The notes: generated by a model from the sequence alone, not told the origin. A DNA stretch of 64,000 bases from Nakamurella deserti (GCF_003260015.1 NZ_QCXS01000002.1:1798001-1862000); one strand, 5' to 3'; counted from the stretch's first letter, positions 1-8,939 are shown. Translations and numbers: made by a program.

Positions 1-1782
1 GAGCTGATCCACCCAGCCGTTGACCTTCGCACCGTCGGGCCCGGAGTACCGGTCGGTCCGCACCGTCAGCCGGCCCGCGCGGGCCAGCCCGGCCAGCGCC
101 TCGACGTGCTCGGGCAGCGTCCGCAACGCCGGCAGCGACCGCAGCGCCTCCCGCTGGAGCATCTCCTTGGGCGTACCGAACGCCGAACTCCCGGACTGCT
201 CGATGAGGGTGCGGCTCTCCTCGGCCAGGCTGAACGTCGGCTCCAGGATCGTCAGGGTGCCCTCCAGGGTGAGCAGCGCCCGGGCGAGCAGCGTGATCGA
301 CGACGGCACCCGCATGTCGTGCTTCTGCATGACACGCAGCACCTGCATGAGCATCTGCGGGTCCACGCCGCCGCCCGCGTCGAGCTGGGCCAGCGAGCCG
401 GCCAGGTCACTCTCCAGGCTGCGCAGGTCGACCGACAGGTCGTTGCCGGCGAGCTCGCGGGTGGCCCGGGCCAGCACGGCGGCGTCGTGGGTGGCGATGC
501 CGATGGCGACGGACCGCAGACCGCCGAGCGCCACCGAGTCCAGCTGTCCGACGGAGCCGAAATCGAGCATCCAGATGGTGCCCTCGGCGTCCATCAGCAG
601 GTTGCCCGGGTGCGGGTCGGCATGAAACAACCCGTCCTGCAGGATCTGGCCGATGAAGCTGGCCAGCAGGCGGCGGGCGAGTTCGTGCCGCGCCACCGGT
701 GCGGTCGCCGACAGCGCCGCCGACACCGGCCGGCCCTTGACCTCCTCCATGACCAGCAGCCGGTCGGTGGACAACGCCGGGTACACCCGGGGCACCGCGA
801 TCCCGACGTCGGAGGCCCGCTGGGCGCGCAGTCGCGACCCCACGCTGGCCTCGACCTGGTAGTCCAGCTCCGCCTGGATGCCGGTGATGAGTTCCTCGCA
901 CAGCCCCCGCAGCCCCAGTGACCGGGCGGCGCTGACCCGCCGCTCCACCTGGCGCGCGGCCAACCGCAGCACCGCGGCGTCGCGGGCGACGATGTCGCCG
1001 ATCCCGGGCCGCTGCACCTTGACCACGACCGGCGTGCCGTCCCGGAGCACGGCGCGGTGGGTCTGCCCGATGGACGCCGCCGCGAGGGGTTCCCACTCGA
1101 AGCTCGCGAACGCGCTCTCCACCGCCTCGCCGAGCTCGGACTCGAGCACCTGACGTACGCCCTCGGGCGGCACCGGACGGACGTCACCGCGCAGTGACGA
1201 CAGCTCGTCGGTCAGGGTGCCGGGCAGGATGTCGGTCCGGGTGGAGGCGATCTGGCCGAACTTGACGAGCATCCCGCCGGAGTTCTCCAGCACCGCCTTC
1301 AACCGCTGGGACAGCTCCGGGGACTCCAGCGCCGCCCGGGAGGCGAACCGCAGGTGCAGCAGGTTGGCCCGGCGGGCGTGCCCCACCACCTCGCGGAGCC
1401 GGCCGTACGGGGTGAAGGCGGCCCGGAGCGTCCGGATCGGACGGAGCCAGCGGCGCCGACGCCGGCCCGCCGGCTTCTCCCGCCGGGTGAGCAGCTCCAG
1501 GACGATCGCGATCGGCATCGCCGCGAGCACCCCGAAGAAGATGATGATCGCGATCAGCGCGACGATCTCCGGGGTCGTCTCGACGTTCAGGTCGTACCCG
1601 GTGCCGTCGATGCCGCGTTCACCGAGGACGGCCACCGCGGCGAGCACGCCGACGAACCAGCCGAGGATGCCGGCGACCACGCCGCGGATCTTGCCGAGCC
1701 GCACACCGAGGAGGCGGCCGCTCAACTTCCCCACCGTGACCGCGAACAGCAGCAGGATCAGTACCGCGATGATCAGCTCCAC
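1..1782 (-). CDS. ubiB: ABC1/UbiB-family atypical kinase, C-terminus cut by window edge
   Basis: Membrane-anchored atypical kinase/ATPase of the ABC1 (UbiB/AarF/COQ8) family, linked elsewhere to isoprenoid quinone or lipid homeostasis. 594 codons are visible and the C-terminus runs off the left edge. The first ~105 residues hold three hydrophobic segments (for example VELIIAVLILLLFAVTVG), then a basic stretch. The family signatures follow: KFGQ (residues 174-177, KxGQ motif), HADPHPGN (387-394) and DFG (407-409). The GTG at 1782 is chosen because it begins the first hydrophobic segment and no better in-frame start is seen. There is no close upstream gene on this strand; hemW ends 267 bp away behind a tandem repeat. 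The family is clear; the exact substrate in actinobacteria is unknown. Confidence 0.9.
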   Translation of the reverse strand, partial: MELIIAVLILLLFAVTVGKLSGRLLGVRLGKIRGVVAGILGWFVGVLAAVAVLGERGIDGTGYDLNVETTPEIVALIAIIIFFGVLAAMPIAIVLELLTRREKPAGRRRRRWLRPIRTLRAAFTPYGRLREVVGHARRANLLHLRFASRAALESPELSQRLKAVLENSGGMLVKFGQIASTRTDILPGTLTDELSSLRGDVRPVPPEGVRQVLESELGEAVESAFASFEWEPLAAASIGQTHRAVLRDGTPVVVKVQRPGIGDIVARDAAVLRLAARQVERRVSAARSLGLRGLCEELITGIQAELDYQVEASVGSRLRAQRASDVGIAVPRVYPALSTDRLLVMEEVKGRPVSAALSATAPVARHELARRLLASFIGQILQDGLFHADPHPGNLLMDAEGTIWMLDFGSVGQLDSVALGGLRSVAIGIATHDAAVLARATRELAGNDLSVDLRSLESDLAGSLAQLDAGGGVDPQMLMQVLRVMQKHDMRVPSSITLLARALLTLEGTLTILEPTFSLAEESRTLIEQSGSSAFGTPKEMLQREALRSLPALRTLPEHVEALAGLARAGRLTVRTDRYSGPDGAKVNGWVDQL

Positions 1783-1905
1783 AGCGCACCCGTCTCGTTG
1801 CAGGACCCCGCGCCGGTCCGGAGGCGAGCCGACGGTTCGTCACAGAGTGTGACAGCTCCCTGGCTTGCTGTGTCGCCCGGGAACCCACCGGGTCCGGTCT
1901 GTGCC

Positions 1906-2030
1906 GCGCGGCGTCGCACGGGTCTGTACTACGCGGCGTCGCACGGGTCTGTACTACGCGGCGTCGCACGGGTCTGTACTACGCGGCGTCGCACGGGTCT
2001 GTACTACGCGGCGTCGCTGCGGGACTGTGC
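1906..2030. repeat. 25-bp tandem repeat, about 4 good copies plus a degenerate one
   Basis: The unit acgcggcgtcgcacgggtct+gtact repeats at 1931-1955, 1956-1980 and 1981-2005. A near copy lies at 1906-1930 and a decayed one at 2006-2030. The array fills the space between the 3' end of hemW and the 5' end of the UbiB gene. Each unit carries the sequence CGCGGCGTCGC or a close variant, which is one arm of the hairpin just after hemW. The period is not a multiple of three, so it is most likely non-coding. Confidence 0.9.
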
Positions 2031-2047
2031 CGCGCTGCGACGCCGCG
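2007..2047 (-). terminator. hairpin terminator candidate after hemW
   Basis: CGCGGCGTCGC at 2007-2017 and GCGACGCCGCG at 2037-2047 form a perfect 11-bp stem with a 19-nt loop. It begins 2 nt past the hemW stop codon (2050-2052). There is no T-run, which is usual for GC-rich actinobacterial terminators. Confidence 0.6.
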
Positions 2048-2049
2048 GG

Positions 2050-3273
2050 TCAGCCCAGCAGCCGCAGGGCCAGCCCGTCGGCGAGCAGCCGGCCGCGAAG
2101 GGTCAGCACGGCCCGTCCCGCCCCGTGGGCGGACGGGTCGAGCAGCCCCTCGGCGACAGCGGCCCCGGCCTCGGCGCGGCCGGCGTCGGGCAGCGCGTCC
2201 AGGGCCAGTCCCTCGACCAGCCGCAACCGCAGCAGGACGTCCTCCAGCTCCCGCGAGTCCACCGACAGCACCTCGCGGGCGTGCCCGGGTGAGCGGCCGT
2301 CGGCCAGCGCGGCGGCGTACCGGGCGGGGTGTTTGACGTTCCACCAGCGGACGCCGCCGACGTGACTGTGGGCGCCGGGGCCGACGCCCCACCAGTCGCC
2401 GCCGGTCCAGTAGGCCAGGTTGTGCCGGCAGCGCGCGGAGTCCGTCCGGGCCCAGTTGCTGACCTCGTACCAGTCGAAGCCGGCGGCGCCCAGTGCCTCC
2501 TCGGCCTGCAGGTAACGGTCGGCGAGGACGTCGTCGTCGGGCATCGGCAGCAGCCCGGTCCGCACCTGGCGCGCCAGCCGGGTCCCGGGCTCGACGATCA
2601 GCGAGTAGGCGCTCACGTGGTCCACGCCGGACGCGGTGACCGCCGCGAGCGAGGCGGCGAAGTCGTCGGCGGTCTCCCCCGGGGTGCCGTAGATGAGATC
2701 GAGGTTGAGGTGCTCGAACCCGGCGGCCCGGGCCTGGGCGATCACGTCGAAGGCCAGTCCCGGGGTGTGCCGGCGTTCGAGCACCTGCAGCACCCGGGTC
2801 GAGGTGGACTGCAGGCCCAGGCTGATCCGGTTGTAACCGGCCTCGCGCAGGCCGTCCAGCAGCGCGCGGTCGGTCGACTCGGGGTTGGCCTCGGTGGTGA
2901 CCTCGACGTCGGCGGTCAGACCGAAGCGGTCCTCGATCCGGGCCAGCACCGCACCCAGCGGACCGGCCCCCATCAGCGACGGGGTGCCGCCGCCGACGAA
3001 CACCGTCGACACCGGCCTCGGGTCGTCGAGGACCTTCGCGGCGAGGTCGATCTCGGCGAGGGCGGCGTCGAGCCAGGTGTCGGCGGCCGACGCCCCCGAG
3101 GTGCCGAGCTCGCCGGCCGTGTAGGTGTTGAAGTCGCAGTAGCCGCACCGGGTGGCGCAGAACGGCACGTGGACGTAGAAGCTCAGCGTGCGGGCGTCGC
3201 GGCCGGCCGCGGCCTGGTCCGGGAGAGACCCGTCGGCCGGGACCGGGTCGCCGTCGGGCAAGGTGGAGGGCAC
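2050..3273 (-). CDS. hemW: radical SAM haem chaperone HemW
   Basis: HemW (formerly called a HemN-like coproporphyrinogen III oxidase) is a radical SAM protein thought to deliver haem to targets. The protein is 407 aa from GTG 3273, matching the family's ~380-410 aa. The [4Fe-4S]-SAM cysteines are C39, C43 and C46 in CATRCGYC, preceded by the family start FYVHVPFC. Later family motifs include VFVGGGTPS, EANPES and ISLGLQS, with an HemN-type C-terminal part (AYWTGGDWWGVGPGAHSH). The open frame extends to 3438 but would then overlap the divergent esterase gene, so GTG 3273 is preferred. The next gene upstream on this strand is the lepA group, beyond the esterase. The array and hairpin lie just downstream. 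Confidence 0.93.
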   Translation of the reverse strand: MPSTLPDGDPVPADGSLPDQAAAGRDARTLSFYVHVPFCATRCGYCDFNTYTAGELGTSGASAADTWLDAALAEIDLAAKVLDDPRPVSTVFVGGGTPSLMGAGPLGAVLARIEDRFGLTADVEVTTEANPESTDRALLDGLREAGYNRISLGLQSTSTRVLQVLERRHTPGLAFDVIAQARAAGFEHLNLDLIYGTPGETADDFAASLAAVTASGVDHVSAYSLIVEPGTRLARQVRTGLLPMPDDDVLADRYLQAEEALGAAGFDWYEVSNWARTDSARCRHNLAYWTGGDWWGVGPGAHSHVGGVRWWNVKHPARYAAALADGRSPGHAREVLSVDSRELEDVLLRLRLVEGLALDALPDAGRAEAGAAVAEGLLDPSAHGAGRAVLTLRGRLLADGLALRLLG

Positions 3274-3350
3274 CTGTCCAGTGTGCGGCACCGTCGCGGA
3301 CGGTCCGGCCGCCCGGCACGGCGACAGGATCTCGCGGAGGAGGTACGGCG

Positions 3351-4361
3351 GTGGGCACAGGTGCGCGGACGGCGTGGTGGGCGGTCGGCGGGCTCGCGGC
3401 GCTGACGGGGTCGACGCTGGTGGCGGTGAACACGTCACCGAGGTGGGCCACGGCGCTGATCCGGGTCGCCTTCGAGCGGGCCGGCGCCGCGATGGCGACG
3501 AGGATGCGCCGCCACGTGCCCGCCGGGGTGGTCAGCCGGACCGGCATCCCCTACCGCCCGGGCGACCCGGACGCGACCCTCACGGTGCACCGCCGGGCCG
3601 AGGTGCCCGCGGCGTCGCCGGTGCTGGTGTGGGTGCACGGCGGTGGGTGGGTCAGCGGGCACGGATCCCACGTCGACCCGTACCTCGAGATCATCGCCGC
3701 CCGCGCCGATGTCGTGACCGTGTCGGTCGAGTACACCCGGGGCCCGAAGGCCGTCCACCCGACGGCGTTGCGCCAGATCGACGCCGCCTTGGCCCATCTC
3801 GTCGAGCACGCCGACGAACTGGGCCTGGATCCGCGACGGATCGTGCTGGCCGGCGACTCGGCCGGCGCCCAGCTGGCCACCGAGAGCGCCGCGCTGGTCA
3901 CCAATCCCGCGTTCGCCGCCCTGGCCGGCGTGCGCCCGGCGCTGGAGCCGGCGCAGCTGCGAGGCATGCTGCTGCACTGCGGGGTGTACGACCTGGCCGG
4001 CCTGGTGCACGCCCCCGGAGCGATCGGCTGGGCGGTCGGCCAGGTCATCTGGGCCTACACCGGGGTCCGGTCACCCGTCGACAACGCCGCCCTGACCTCG
4101 ATGACCGCCGCCGACGCGGTGACGGCGCAGTTCCCGCCGACCCTGATCGCCGGCGGTAACGGGGACCCGCTCACGCGGTACCAGTCCCGGCCGTTCGCCG
4201 ACCGTCTGGCCGCTCTGGGCGTCCCCGTGGAGGCCCACTTCTACCCCGACGACCACGTACCGAAGCTGCCGCACGAATTCCAGTTCGACCTCGACGGCGC
4301 CGACGGACAGGCCCTGCTCGAGCGCACGCTGGAGTGGCTGGACGACCGCTTCCGTCCCTGA
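3351..4361 (+). CDS. alpha/beta hydrolase (HSL/fold-3 esterase)
   Basis: Carboxylesterase-like alpha/beta hydrolase of the hormone-sensitive-lipase group, 336 aa. The oxyanion-hole motif HGGGW is at residues 96-100, the nucleophile elbow GDSAG has Ser170, and likely acid and base residues lie in GNGDPL and DDHVP near the C-terminus. The N-terminal ~25 residues are hydrophobic (WWAVGGLAALTGSTLVAV), suggesting a membrane anchor or uncleaved signal. GTG 3351 is preceded by GGAGGAGG at 3336-3343, a strong ribosome binding site. The gene diverges from hemW with a 77-bp gap and converges on the small membrane genes. The natural substrate is not predictable from this. Confidence 0.88.
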   Translation: MGTGARTAWWAVGGLAALTGSTLVAVNTSPRWATALIRVAFERAGAAMATRMRRHVPAGVVSRTGIPYRPGDPDATLTVHRRAEVPAASPVLVWVHGGGWVSGHGSHVDPYLEIIAARADVVTVSVEYTRGPKAVHPTALRQIDAALAHLVEHADELGLDPRRIVLAGDSAGAQLATESAALVTNPAFAALAGVRPALEPAQLRGMLLHCGVYDLAGLVHAPGAIGWAVGQVIWAYTGVRSPVDNAALTSMTAADAVTAQFPPTLIAGGNGDPLTRYQSRPFADRLAALGVPVEAHFYPDDHVPKLPHEFQFDLDGADGQALLERTLEWLDDRFRP

Positions 4362-4378
4362 CCGGGGGCTGGTTCAGG
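4357..4378. terminator. bidirectional hairpin between convergent genes
   Basis: CCTGACC (4357-4363) pairs with GGTTCAGG (4371-4378) with one bulge and a 7-nt loop. It spans the stop codons of the esterase and of the 31-aa membrane protein that faces it. Confidence 0.4.
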
Positions 4379-4469
4379 ACAGCGCGGCCACGACCAGCAC
4401 CAGCACCAGCATCGCGACCAGCACGACGCTCATCAGGATCCGCGTCTGCTGGGGCAGCGGCCGGCTCAC
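4374..4469 (-). CDS. 31-aa single-span membrane protein, coupled to the preceding gene
   Basis: Reads V-S-R-P-L-P-Q-Q-T-R followed by an unbroken hydrophobic helix of about 20 residues (ILMSVVLVAMLVLVLVVAAL). The GTG at 4469 overlaps the TGA of the 62-aa gene as GTGA, the same 4-nt coupling used by most genes here. This overlap and the almost exclusive G/C third positions are the main reasons to accept such a short ORF. The predicted topology is a short basic N-terminus and one membrane span. No homologous family is recognised, so function is unknown. Confidence 0.5.
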   Translation of the reverse strand: MSRPLPQQTRILMSVVLVAMLVLVLVVAALS

Positions 4470-4654
4470 CGGTCGACGTCCTCACGCCGCCGGCTGCGGG
4501 CGGTGTGCGGCCGCAGCACCCACTCGACGACCGGATCCACGGCCCGCGCCGCCAGCCAGCACAGCGGCAGGAACACCGCGAGCAGCAGCAGGATCTGGAT
4601 CGGCAACGGCAGCAGCACGATCCAGGACTCGACGGCGTCGATCACGGCCGGCAC
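4466..4654 (-). CDS. 62-aa small membrane protein downstream of lepA
   Basis: GTG 4654 lies one base after the lepA stop (4656-4658), so the gene is almost certainly cotranscribed and probably translationally coupled with lepA. An in-frame upstream start at 4687 would overlap lepA and is rejected. The protein has an N-terminal amphipathic stretch (VPAVIDAVESWIVLL), a hydrophobic segment (PIQILLLLAVFLPLCWLAA) and a strongly basic tail (RPHTARSRRREDVDR). That pattern suggests one or two membrane spans with a cytoplasmic C-terminus. The next gene starts inside its stop codon. No known family is recognised. Confidence 0.6.
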   Translation of the reverse strand: MPAVIDAVESWIVLLPLPIQILLLLAVFLPLCWLAARAVDPVVEWVLRPHTARSRRREDVDR

Positions 4655-4655
4655 G

Positions 4656-6521
4656 CTACTTCTTCGCTTCCTTGCCGGTGGGCGCATCGGTGGACAGCGC
4701 GGCGATGAAGGCTTCCTGCGGGACCTCGACCCGACCCACCATCTTCATCCGCTTCTTGCCCTCCTTCTGCTTCTCCAGCAGCTTGCGCTTGCGGGTGATG
4801 TCACCGCCGTAGCACTTGGCGAGGACGTCCTTGCGCATCGCGCGGATGCTCTCGCGGGCGATCACCCGGGCGCCGATGGCGGCCTGGATGGGCACCTCGA
4901 ACTGCTGACGCGGGATCAGCTTCTGCAGCTTCTCCGTCATCGAGACGCCGTAGCCGTACGCCGACTCCTTGTGCACGATGGCCGAGAAGGCGTCCACCGG
5001 CTCACCCTGCAGCAGGATGTCGACCTTGACGAGATCACCTGCGGCCGTACCGATCTCCTCGTAGTCCAGCGACGCGTAGCCGCGGGTCCGGGATTTCAGG
5101 GCGTCGAAGAAATCGAAGATGATCTCGCCCAGGGGCATCGTGTAGCGCAGCTCGACCCGCGTCTCGGACAGGTAGTCCATCCCCAGCAGGCTGCCGCGGC
5201 GTCCCTGGCAGAGCTCCATGATCGGGCCGATGTACTCACTCGGAGAGATGATCGTGCAGCGCACGATCGGCTCCTGCACCTCGGCGATCTTGCCCGTGGG
5301 CCAATCGCTGGGGTTGGTGACGACGTGCTCGGCGCCGGTGTCCATGGTGACCTTGTAGACCACGCTGGGTGCGGTCGAGATGAGGTCCAGGCCGAATTCC
5401 CGCTCCAGGCGGTCCCGGGTGATCTCCAGGTGCAGCAGGCCGAGATAGCCGCACCGGTAACCGAAACCGAGCGCGGTGGACGACTCGGGCTCATAGGTCA
5501 GGGCGGCGTCGTTGAGCCGGAGCTTGTCCAGCGCGTCGCGCAGCAACGGGAAGTCCGAGCCGTCCAGCGGGAACAGGCCGGAGAACACCATCGGCTGCGG
5601 GTCGCGGTAGCCACCGAGCGATTCGGTGGCGCCCCTGGCCGCCGAGGTGATGGTGTCACCGACCCGGGACTGCCGCACGTCCTTGACGCCGGTGATGATG
5701 TAGCCGACCTCACCGACCCCGAGTCCCTTGGTGGGCACCGGTTCCGGGGAGATGACCCCCACCTCGAGCAGATCGTGGGTGGCCTTGCTGCTCATCATCT
5801 GGATGCGCTCGCGCGGCGAGATCCGGCCGTCGACGACGCGGACGTAGGTGATGACGCCGCGGTAGATGTCGTACACCGAGTCGAAGATCATCGCCCGCGC
5901 CGGACCGTCGGCGACCCCGGTAGGGGCCGGGATCTCGGCGACGACCTTGTCCAGCAGCTCCTTGACACCCATCCCGGTCTTGCCGGACACGCGCAGCACG
6001 TCACCGGGCTCACAGCCGATGATGTGGGCGATCTCCTCGGCGTAGCGCTCGGGCTGGGCGGCGGGCAGGTCGATCTTGTTCAGCACCGGGATGACGGTGA
6101 GGTTGTTCTCCATCGCCAGGTACAGGTTGGCCAGCGTCTGCGCCTCGATGCCCTGGGCGGCGTCGACCAGCAGCACCGCACCCTCGCAGGCCGCCAGCGA
6201 GCGGCTGACCTCGTAGGTGAAGTCGACGTGGCCGGGAGTGTCGATCAGGTGGAGGATGAACTCCTCGCTGACGCCGGCGTCGTTGGTGACCGCCCACGGC
6301 AGCCGGACGTTCTGGGACTTGATGGTGATGCCGCGCTCCCGCTCGATGTCCATCCGGTCCAGGTACTGGGGCCGGGCGGCACGGGCGTCGACGACGCCGG
6401 TCAACTGCAGCATGCGGTCGGCCAGCGTGGACTTGCCGTGGTCGATGTGCGCGATGATGCAGAAGTTCCGGATGCGCTCAGGCGCGGTGAAGGTGCTGTG
6501 CGCACGCGATGCTTGAGTCAC
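4656..6521 (-). CDS. lepA: elongation factor 4 (LepA) GTPase
   Basis: Ribosome-bound translational GTPase that acts on elongation or assembly under stress. The protein is 621 aa from GTG 6521, in line with actinobacterial LepA. The G1 motif AHIDHGKST is at residues 24-32, [13 protein letters not shown] forms G2, DTPGHVD is G3 and NKIDLP is G4. The C-terminal LepA-specific region ends with [13 protein letters not shown]. The frame stays open far upstream to 6875, but that extension has no family similarity and overlaps the DoxX-like gene. GTG 6521 directly precedes the conserved start of the domain. It leads a short operon with two tiny membrane proteins. Confidence 0.96.
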   Translation of the reverse strand: MTQASRAHSTFTAPERIRNFCIIAHIDHGKSTLADRMLQLTGVVDARAARPQYLDRMDIERERGITIKSQNVRLPWAVTNDAGVSEEFILHLIDTPGHVDFTYEVSRSLAACEGAVLLVDAAQGIEAQTLANLYLAMENNLTVIPVLNKIDLPAAQPERYAEEIAHIIGCEPGDVLRVSGKTGMGVKELLDKVVAEIPAPTGVADGPARAMIFDSVYDIYRGVITYVRVVDGRISPRERIQMMSSKATHDLLEVGVISPEPVPTKGLGVGEVGYIITGVKDVRQSRVGDTITSAARGATESLGGYRDPQPMVFSGLFPLDGSDFPLLRDALDKLRLNDAALTYEPESSTALGFGYRCGYLGLLHLEITRDRLEREFGLDLISTAPSVVYKVTMDTGAEHVVTNPSDWPTGKIAEVQEPIVRCTIISPSEYIGPIMELCQGRRGSLLGMDYLSETRVELRYTMPLGEIIFDFFDALKSRTRGYASLDYEEIGTAAGDLVKVDILLQGEPVDAFSAIVHKESAYGYGVSMTEKLQKLIPRQQFEVPIQAAIGARVIARESIRAMRKDVLAKCYGGDITRKRKLLEKQKEGKKRMKMVGRVEVPQEAFIAALSTDAPTGKEAKK

Positions 6522-6651
6522 TTCCGTCTTTCTGCTCCAGGGATGGCGGTCCGCCCGGTCCGGCGGGTCACGCGGTGCGGCACCGTTCGGGTGCGCCGCA
6601 GCGTCCATCGTCCCACGGACGGCGGTGGGAGTCGGGCACCGTGCGCCGGAC

Positions 6652-7011
6652 TCAGAGCTTCGCGACCCGCAGGGCCCACGCGACGAGGGGCACCTGCAGC
6701 GGCAGCCGCACCCAGGCGACGGTGCGGCGCCACCCCGGCGAGCGGCGGGACCGCAGGGCCATCGACACGTTCGCGGGGAACACCGCGACGAACAGGGCGG
6801 CGGCGGCAGGCCCGCCGACGTGGCGGGTCCGGGGATGGGCGACCAGCGCCGCACAGGCCAGCTCGGCGACGCCACTGAGGGCGACCAGCAGCTCCGGCCG
6901 GGGCAGCGGACGCGGGACGATGGCGACGAACGGCGCCGGGTGCACGAAGTGCAGCACCCCCGGGACGGCCAACGTCGCGGTCAGGCCGGCGACCGGCACC
7001 ATGGGATGCAT
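6652..7011 (-). CDS. DoxX-like small membrane protein
   Basis: 119-aa hydrophobic protein with about four membrane segments, resembling the DoxX family. Visible marks are the N-terminal [16 protein letters not shown], then [18 protein letters not shown] and a C-terminal [16 protein letters not shown]. DoxX-like proteins are associated with redox or thiol-stress membranes, but the role of this subgroup is not known. ATG 7011 has the strong ribosome binding site GAGGAGGAAC immediately upstream, which rules out the much longer open frame reaching 7572. The start region overlaps that of the divergent lipase gene. The gene ends 130 bp upstream of lepA. Confidence 0.75.
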   Translation of the reverse strand: MHPMVPVAGLTATLAVPGVLHFVHPAPFVAIVPRPLPRPELLVALSGVAELACAALVAHPRTRHVGGPAAAALFVAVFPANVSMALRSRRSPGWRRTVAWVRLPLQVPLVAWALRVAKL

Positions 7012-8152
7012 GTTCCTCCTCGGACGGGATCGTCCTCGCTCCCGGGCCACGCACGGCACCGCGGCCGGCGTCGACCGCTCCGGTCGCCGCCGCACCACGA
7101 GGCTACGACCCGGAGTCGCCGTCGTGCTGGCGGTGCTGATCGCCGGATGCACCGCGGCCCCGGACACGGCGCCCGTGCCGACGGAGTCGCAGCTGTCGGC
7201 GGCGCCGTCGGGGTCGGCCGCGGCGACCGGGCCGGGGACGTCCGTGACGTCGACGGGATCGTCCGGGGCCGGATCGTCCGTCCGCGACTCCGTCCCCGCG
7301 GAGCCGCCGACACCCGGCACGACGCCGCGCCCGACCTCCACCCGCTCCACGCCGGCAGTGACCCCGACCACCGCGTCGTCCATCCCGACCGTCGCCACCC
7401 CGGCGTCCACGACGGCGTCCCGGGAGCCCGCGGCGGTGGACCTCGGGCCGGTGGGCGTCGCCGGGGTCAACGATGCGACGTGCACGTCATCCGCGCCGCC
7501 GGTGGTGCTGCTGCACGGCACCCTCTCGACCATCGCCGTCGACTTCCCGGTGCTGGTCCCCGCGTTGCGCACCGCGGGCCGGTGCGTCTGGGGAGTCGAC
7601 TACGGGCGCGGCGGGACCGCCCCGGTGCGCGACTCCGCCGCGTTGGCGGGGGCGGTCATCCGCCGGGTCGTCGAGACCTCCGGTGCCGCCGCGGTCGACG
7701 TCGTCGGCTTCAGCCAGGGTGGGCTCGTGCTGCGGACGGCGCTGCGCCTCGAAGGCGTCGCCGGTCTGGTGCGCACCGCGGTGCTCGTCGCGCCGAGTTT
7801 CCACGGGACGACCTCGCCACTGGTCGCGGCCGTGCCGGCGGCGGTGTGCCCGGCGTGCGCCGACCAGGCTGCGGGTTCGGCGCTGCTGACCGACCTCGCC
7901 GCGGGCGGCGACCTCGACGGCACCGTCCGCTACGCGGTGGTCGTGACGTCCACCGACGCCGTGGTCACACCGTGGGAGAGTCAACTGCCGATCGGACCGC
8001 CCGACCGGGTGCGGTCGGTGGTCGTGGATCAGCGGTGTCCGGGGCTGGTGGTCCGGCACGAGGACATGGCGCGCCGGCCGTCCGTGGTCGCGTGGGTGGT
8101 GGCGGCCCTCGCGGCCGCCGGGGACGTCACCGCGGAGGACCTGCCCTGCTGA
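7001..8152 (+). CDS. secreted lipase/esterase lipoprotein (alpha/beta hydrolase)
   Basis: Predicted lipid-anchored extracellular lipase or esterase, about 383 aa. A basic stretch (RSGRRRTTRLRPG) is followed by a hydrophobic segment ending in the lipobox IAGC. A long Ala/Pro/Ser/Thr linker of ~100 residues precedes the catalytic domain. That domain has VVLLHG (oxyanion strand), GFSQGG (nucleophile Ser), TSTDAVVTP (likely Asp) and VRHEDMA (likely His). The overall pattern resembles Streptomyces-type secreted lipases. The start is uncertain: ATG 7001 or ATG 7010, neither with a good ribosome binding site, and both overlap the divergent DoxX-like start. The last codons lie inside a 49-bp sequence that is repeated 33 bp further on. 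Confidence 0.8.
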   Translation: MGCMFLLGRDRPRSRATHGTAAGVDRSGRRRTTRLRPGVAVVLAVLIAGCTAAPDTAPVPTESQLSAAPSGSAAATGPGTSVTSTGSSGAGSSVRDSVPAEPPTPGTTPRPTSTRSTPAVTPTTASSIPTVATPASTTASREPAAVDLGPVGVAGVNDATCTSSAPPVVLLHGTLSTIAVDFPVLVPALRTAGRCVWGVDYGRGGTAPVRDSAALAGAVIRRVVETSGAAAVDVVGFSQGGLVLRTALRLEGVAGLVRTAVLVAPSFHGTTSPLVAAVPAAVCPACADQAAGSALLTDLAAGGDLDGTVRYAVVVTSTDAVVTPWESQLPIGPPDRVRSVVVDQRCPGLVVRHEDMARRPSVVAWVVAALAAAGDVTAEDLPC

Positions 8153-8268
8153 GCACGGCCGGCACCCCGGGCGATCCACCGTCCGGTCCGGTGCCCCCCG
8201 GTCACGGCTCACCGCGCACGACCTGCCCTGCTGAGCACGGCCGGCGCCCCGGGCGATCCACCGTCCGG
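8138..8268. repeat. 49-bp direct repeat spanning the lipase stop codon
   Basis: 8138-8186 and 8220-8268 are identical over 49 bp except for one base. The first copy contains the last four codons and the stop of the lipase gene; the second is in the intergenic region, offset by 82 bp. The remainder of the 332-bp gap before rpsT (8153-8484) holds only this repeat and the rpsT promoter/leader. No ORF is supported there. Confidence 0.9.
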
Positions 8269-8347
8269 GGCCGTGACCCGCCGGCGCCGCGGGCGAGGGC
8301 CGCCACCAGGCCCTCGACACGGTGCGCAGCCGGCCGGGCGCGACGAT

Positions 8348-8377
8348 TTGAGGCGGCGACTGCACGGCTGGTAGTCT
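8348..8377 (+). promoter_or_regulatory. candidate rpsT promoter
   Basis: TTGAGG (8348-8353) and TAGTCT (8372-8377) are separated by 18 bp, fitting a primary sigma factor promoter. This would give an rpsT leader of about 100 nt. It is a visual match only. Confidence 0.4.
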
Positions 8378-8484
8378 GGTCACTTGTGCGTTGAGCTGGC
8401 TGCCGCCTGCACCTCGCGCACCGACACAGACCTGAACAGCAGTCCTCATATCCCGCTCCACCTGACACAAAGGCTGACATCCGC

Positions 8485-8745
8485 GTGGCGAACATCAAGT
8501 CCCAGATCAAGCGCATCAAGACCAACGAGAAGGCGCGTCTGCGCAACAAGTCGGTCAAGTCGGCGCTGAAGACGGCCGTGCGCCGCTTCCGCTCCGCCGC
8601 TGACGCCGGCGACAAGGTGACCGCCGAGCGCGAGCTCGTCATCGCCTCGCGCAACCTCGACAAGGCCGCCTCGAAGGGCGTCATCCACGCCAATCAGGCC
8701 GCCAACCGCAAGTCGGCCATGGCGCAGCGGGTCAAGTCCCTGTAA
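8485..8745 (+). CDS. rpsT: 30S ribosomal protein S20
   Basis: Small basic protein of 86 aa that binds 16S rRNA in the 30S subunit. It shows the family start [20 protein letters not shown] and the C-terminal [14 protein letters not shown]. Translation starts at GTG 8485. Weak non-ATG starts are common in rpsT and elsewhere contribute to S20 autoregulation, so the ~100-nt leader may be regulatory. The gene faces holA across a strong hairpin, an arrangement also seen in mycobacteria. Confidence 0.97.
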   Translation: MANIKSQIKRIKTNEKARLRNKSVKSALKTAVRRFRSAADAGDKVTAERELVIASRNLDKAASKGVIHANQAANRKSAMAQRVKSL

Positions 8746-8797
8746 CACCGGCGGCGACGCCCGGGTCGTCGAGCGCTTCCGCTCCGATCCACTCCAC

Positions 8798-8839
8798 CGT
8801 CGAGGGCGGTACCGGACACCACCGGTACCGCCCTCGACG
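8798..8839. terminator. strong hairpin terminator between rpsT and holA
   Basis: Arms 8798-8815 and 8822-8839 form a perfect 18-bp stem around the 6-nt loop acacca. It lies 53 bp past the rpsT stop and 100 bp past the holA stop, so it could serve both strands. No T-run is present. Confidence 0.8.
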
Positions 8840-8939
8840 TGTGTCCGGGGCCGTCCCGCCTTCGGGTGCGGCCCGCTCACCCCGATGGCGCGCCCGCTGC
8901 GCTGCCCCACACCATGACCGGCGCGGGCCGACCGCGGGG

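Noticed and set aside
1906-2030. CRISPR array
   Set aside because: The 25-bp units are directly adjacent with no spacers, and no cas genes are nearby.
4503-6878. 791-aa plus-strand frame antisense to lepA
   Set aside because: Shadow ORF; lepA on the other strand is unambiguous.
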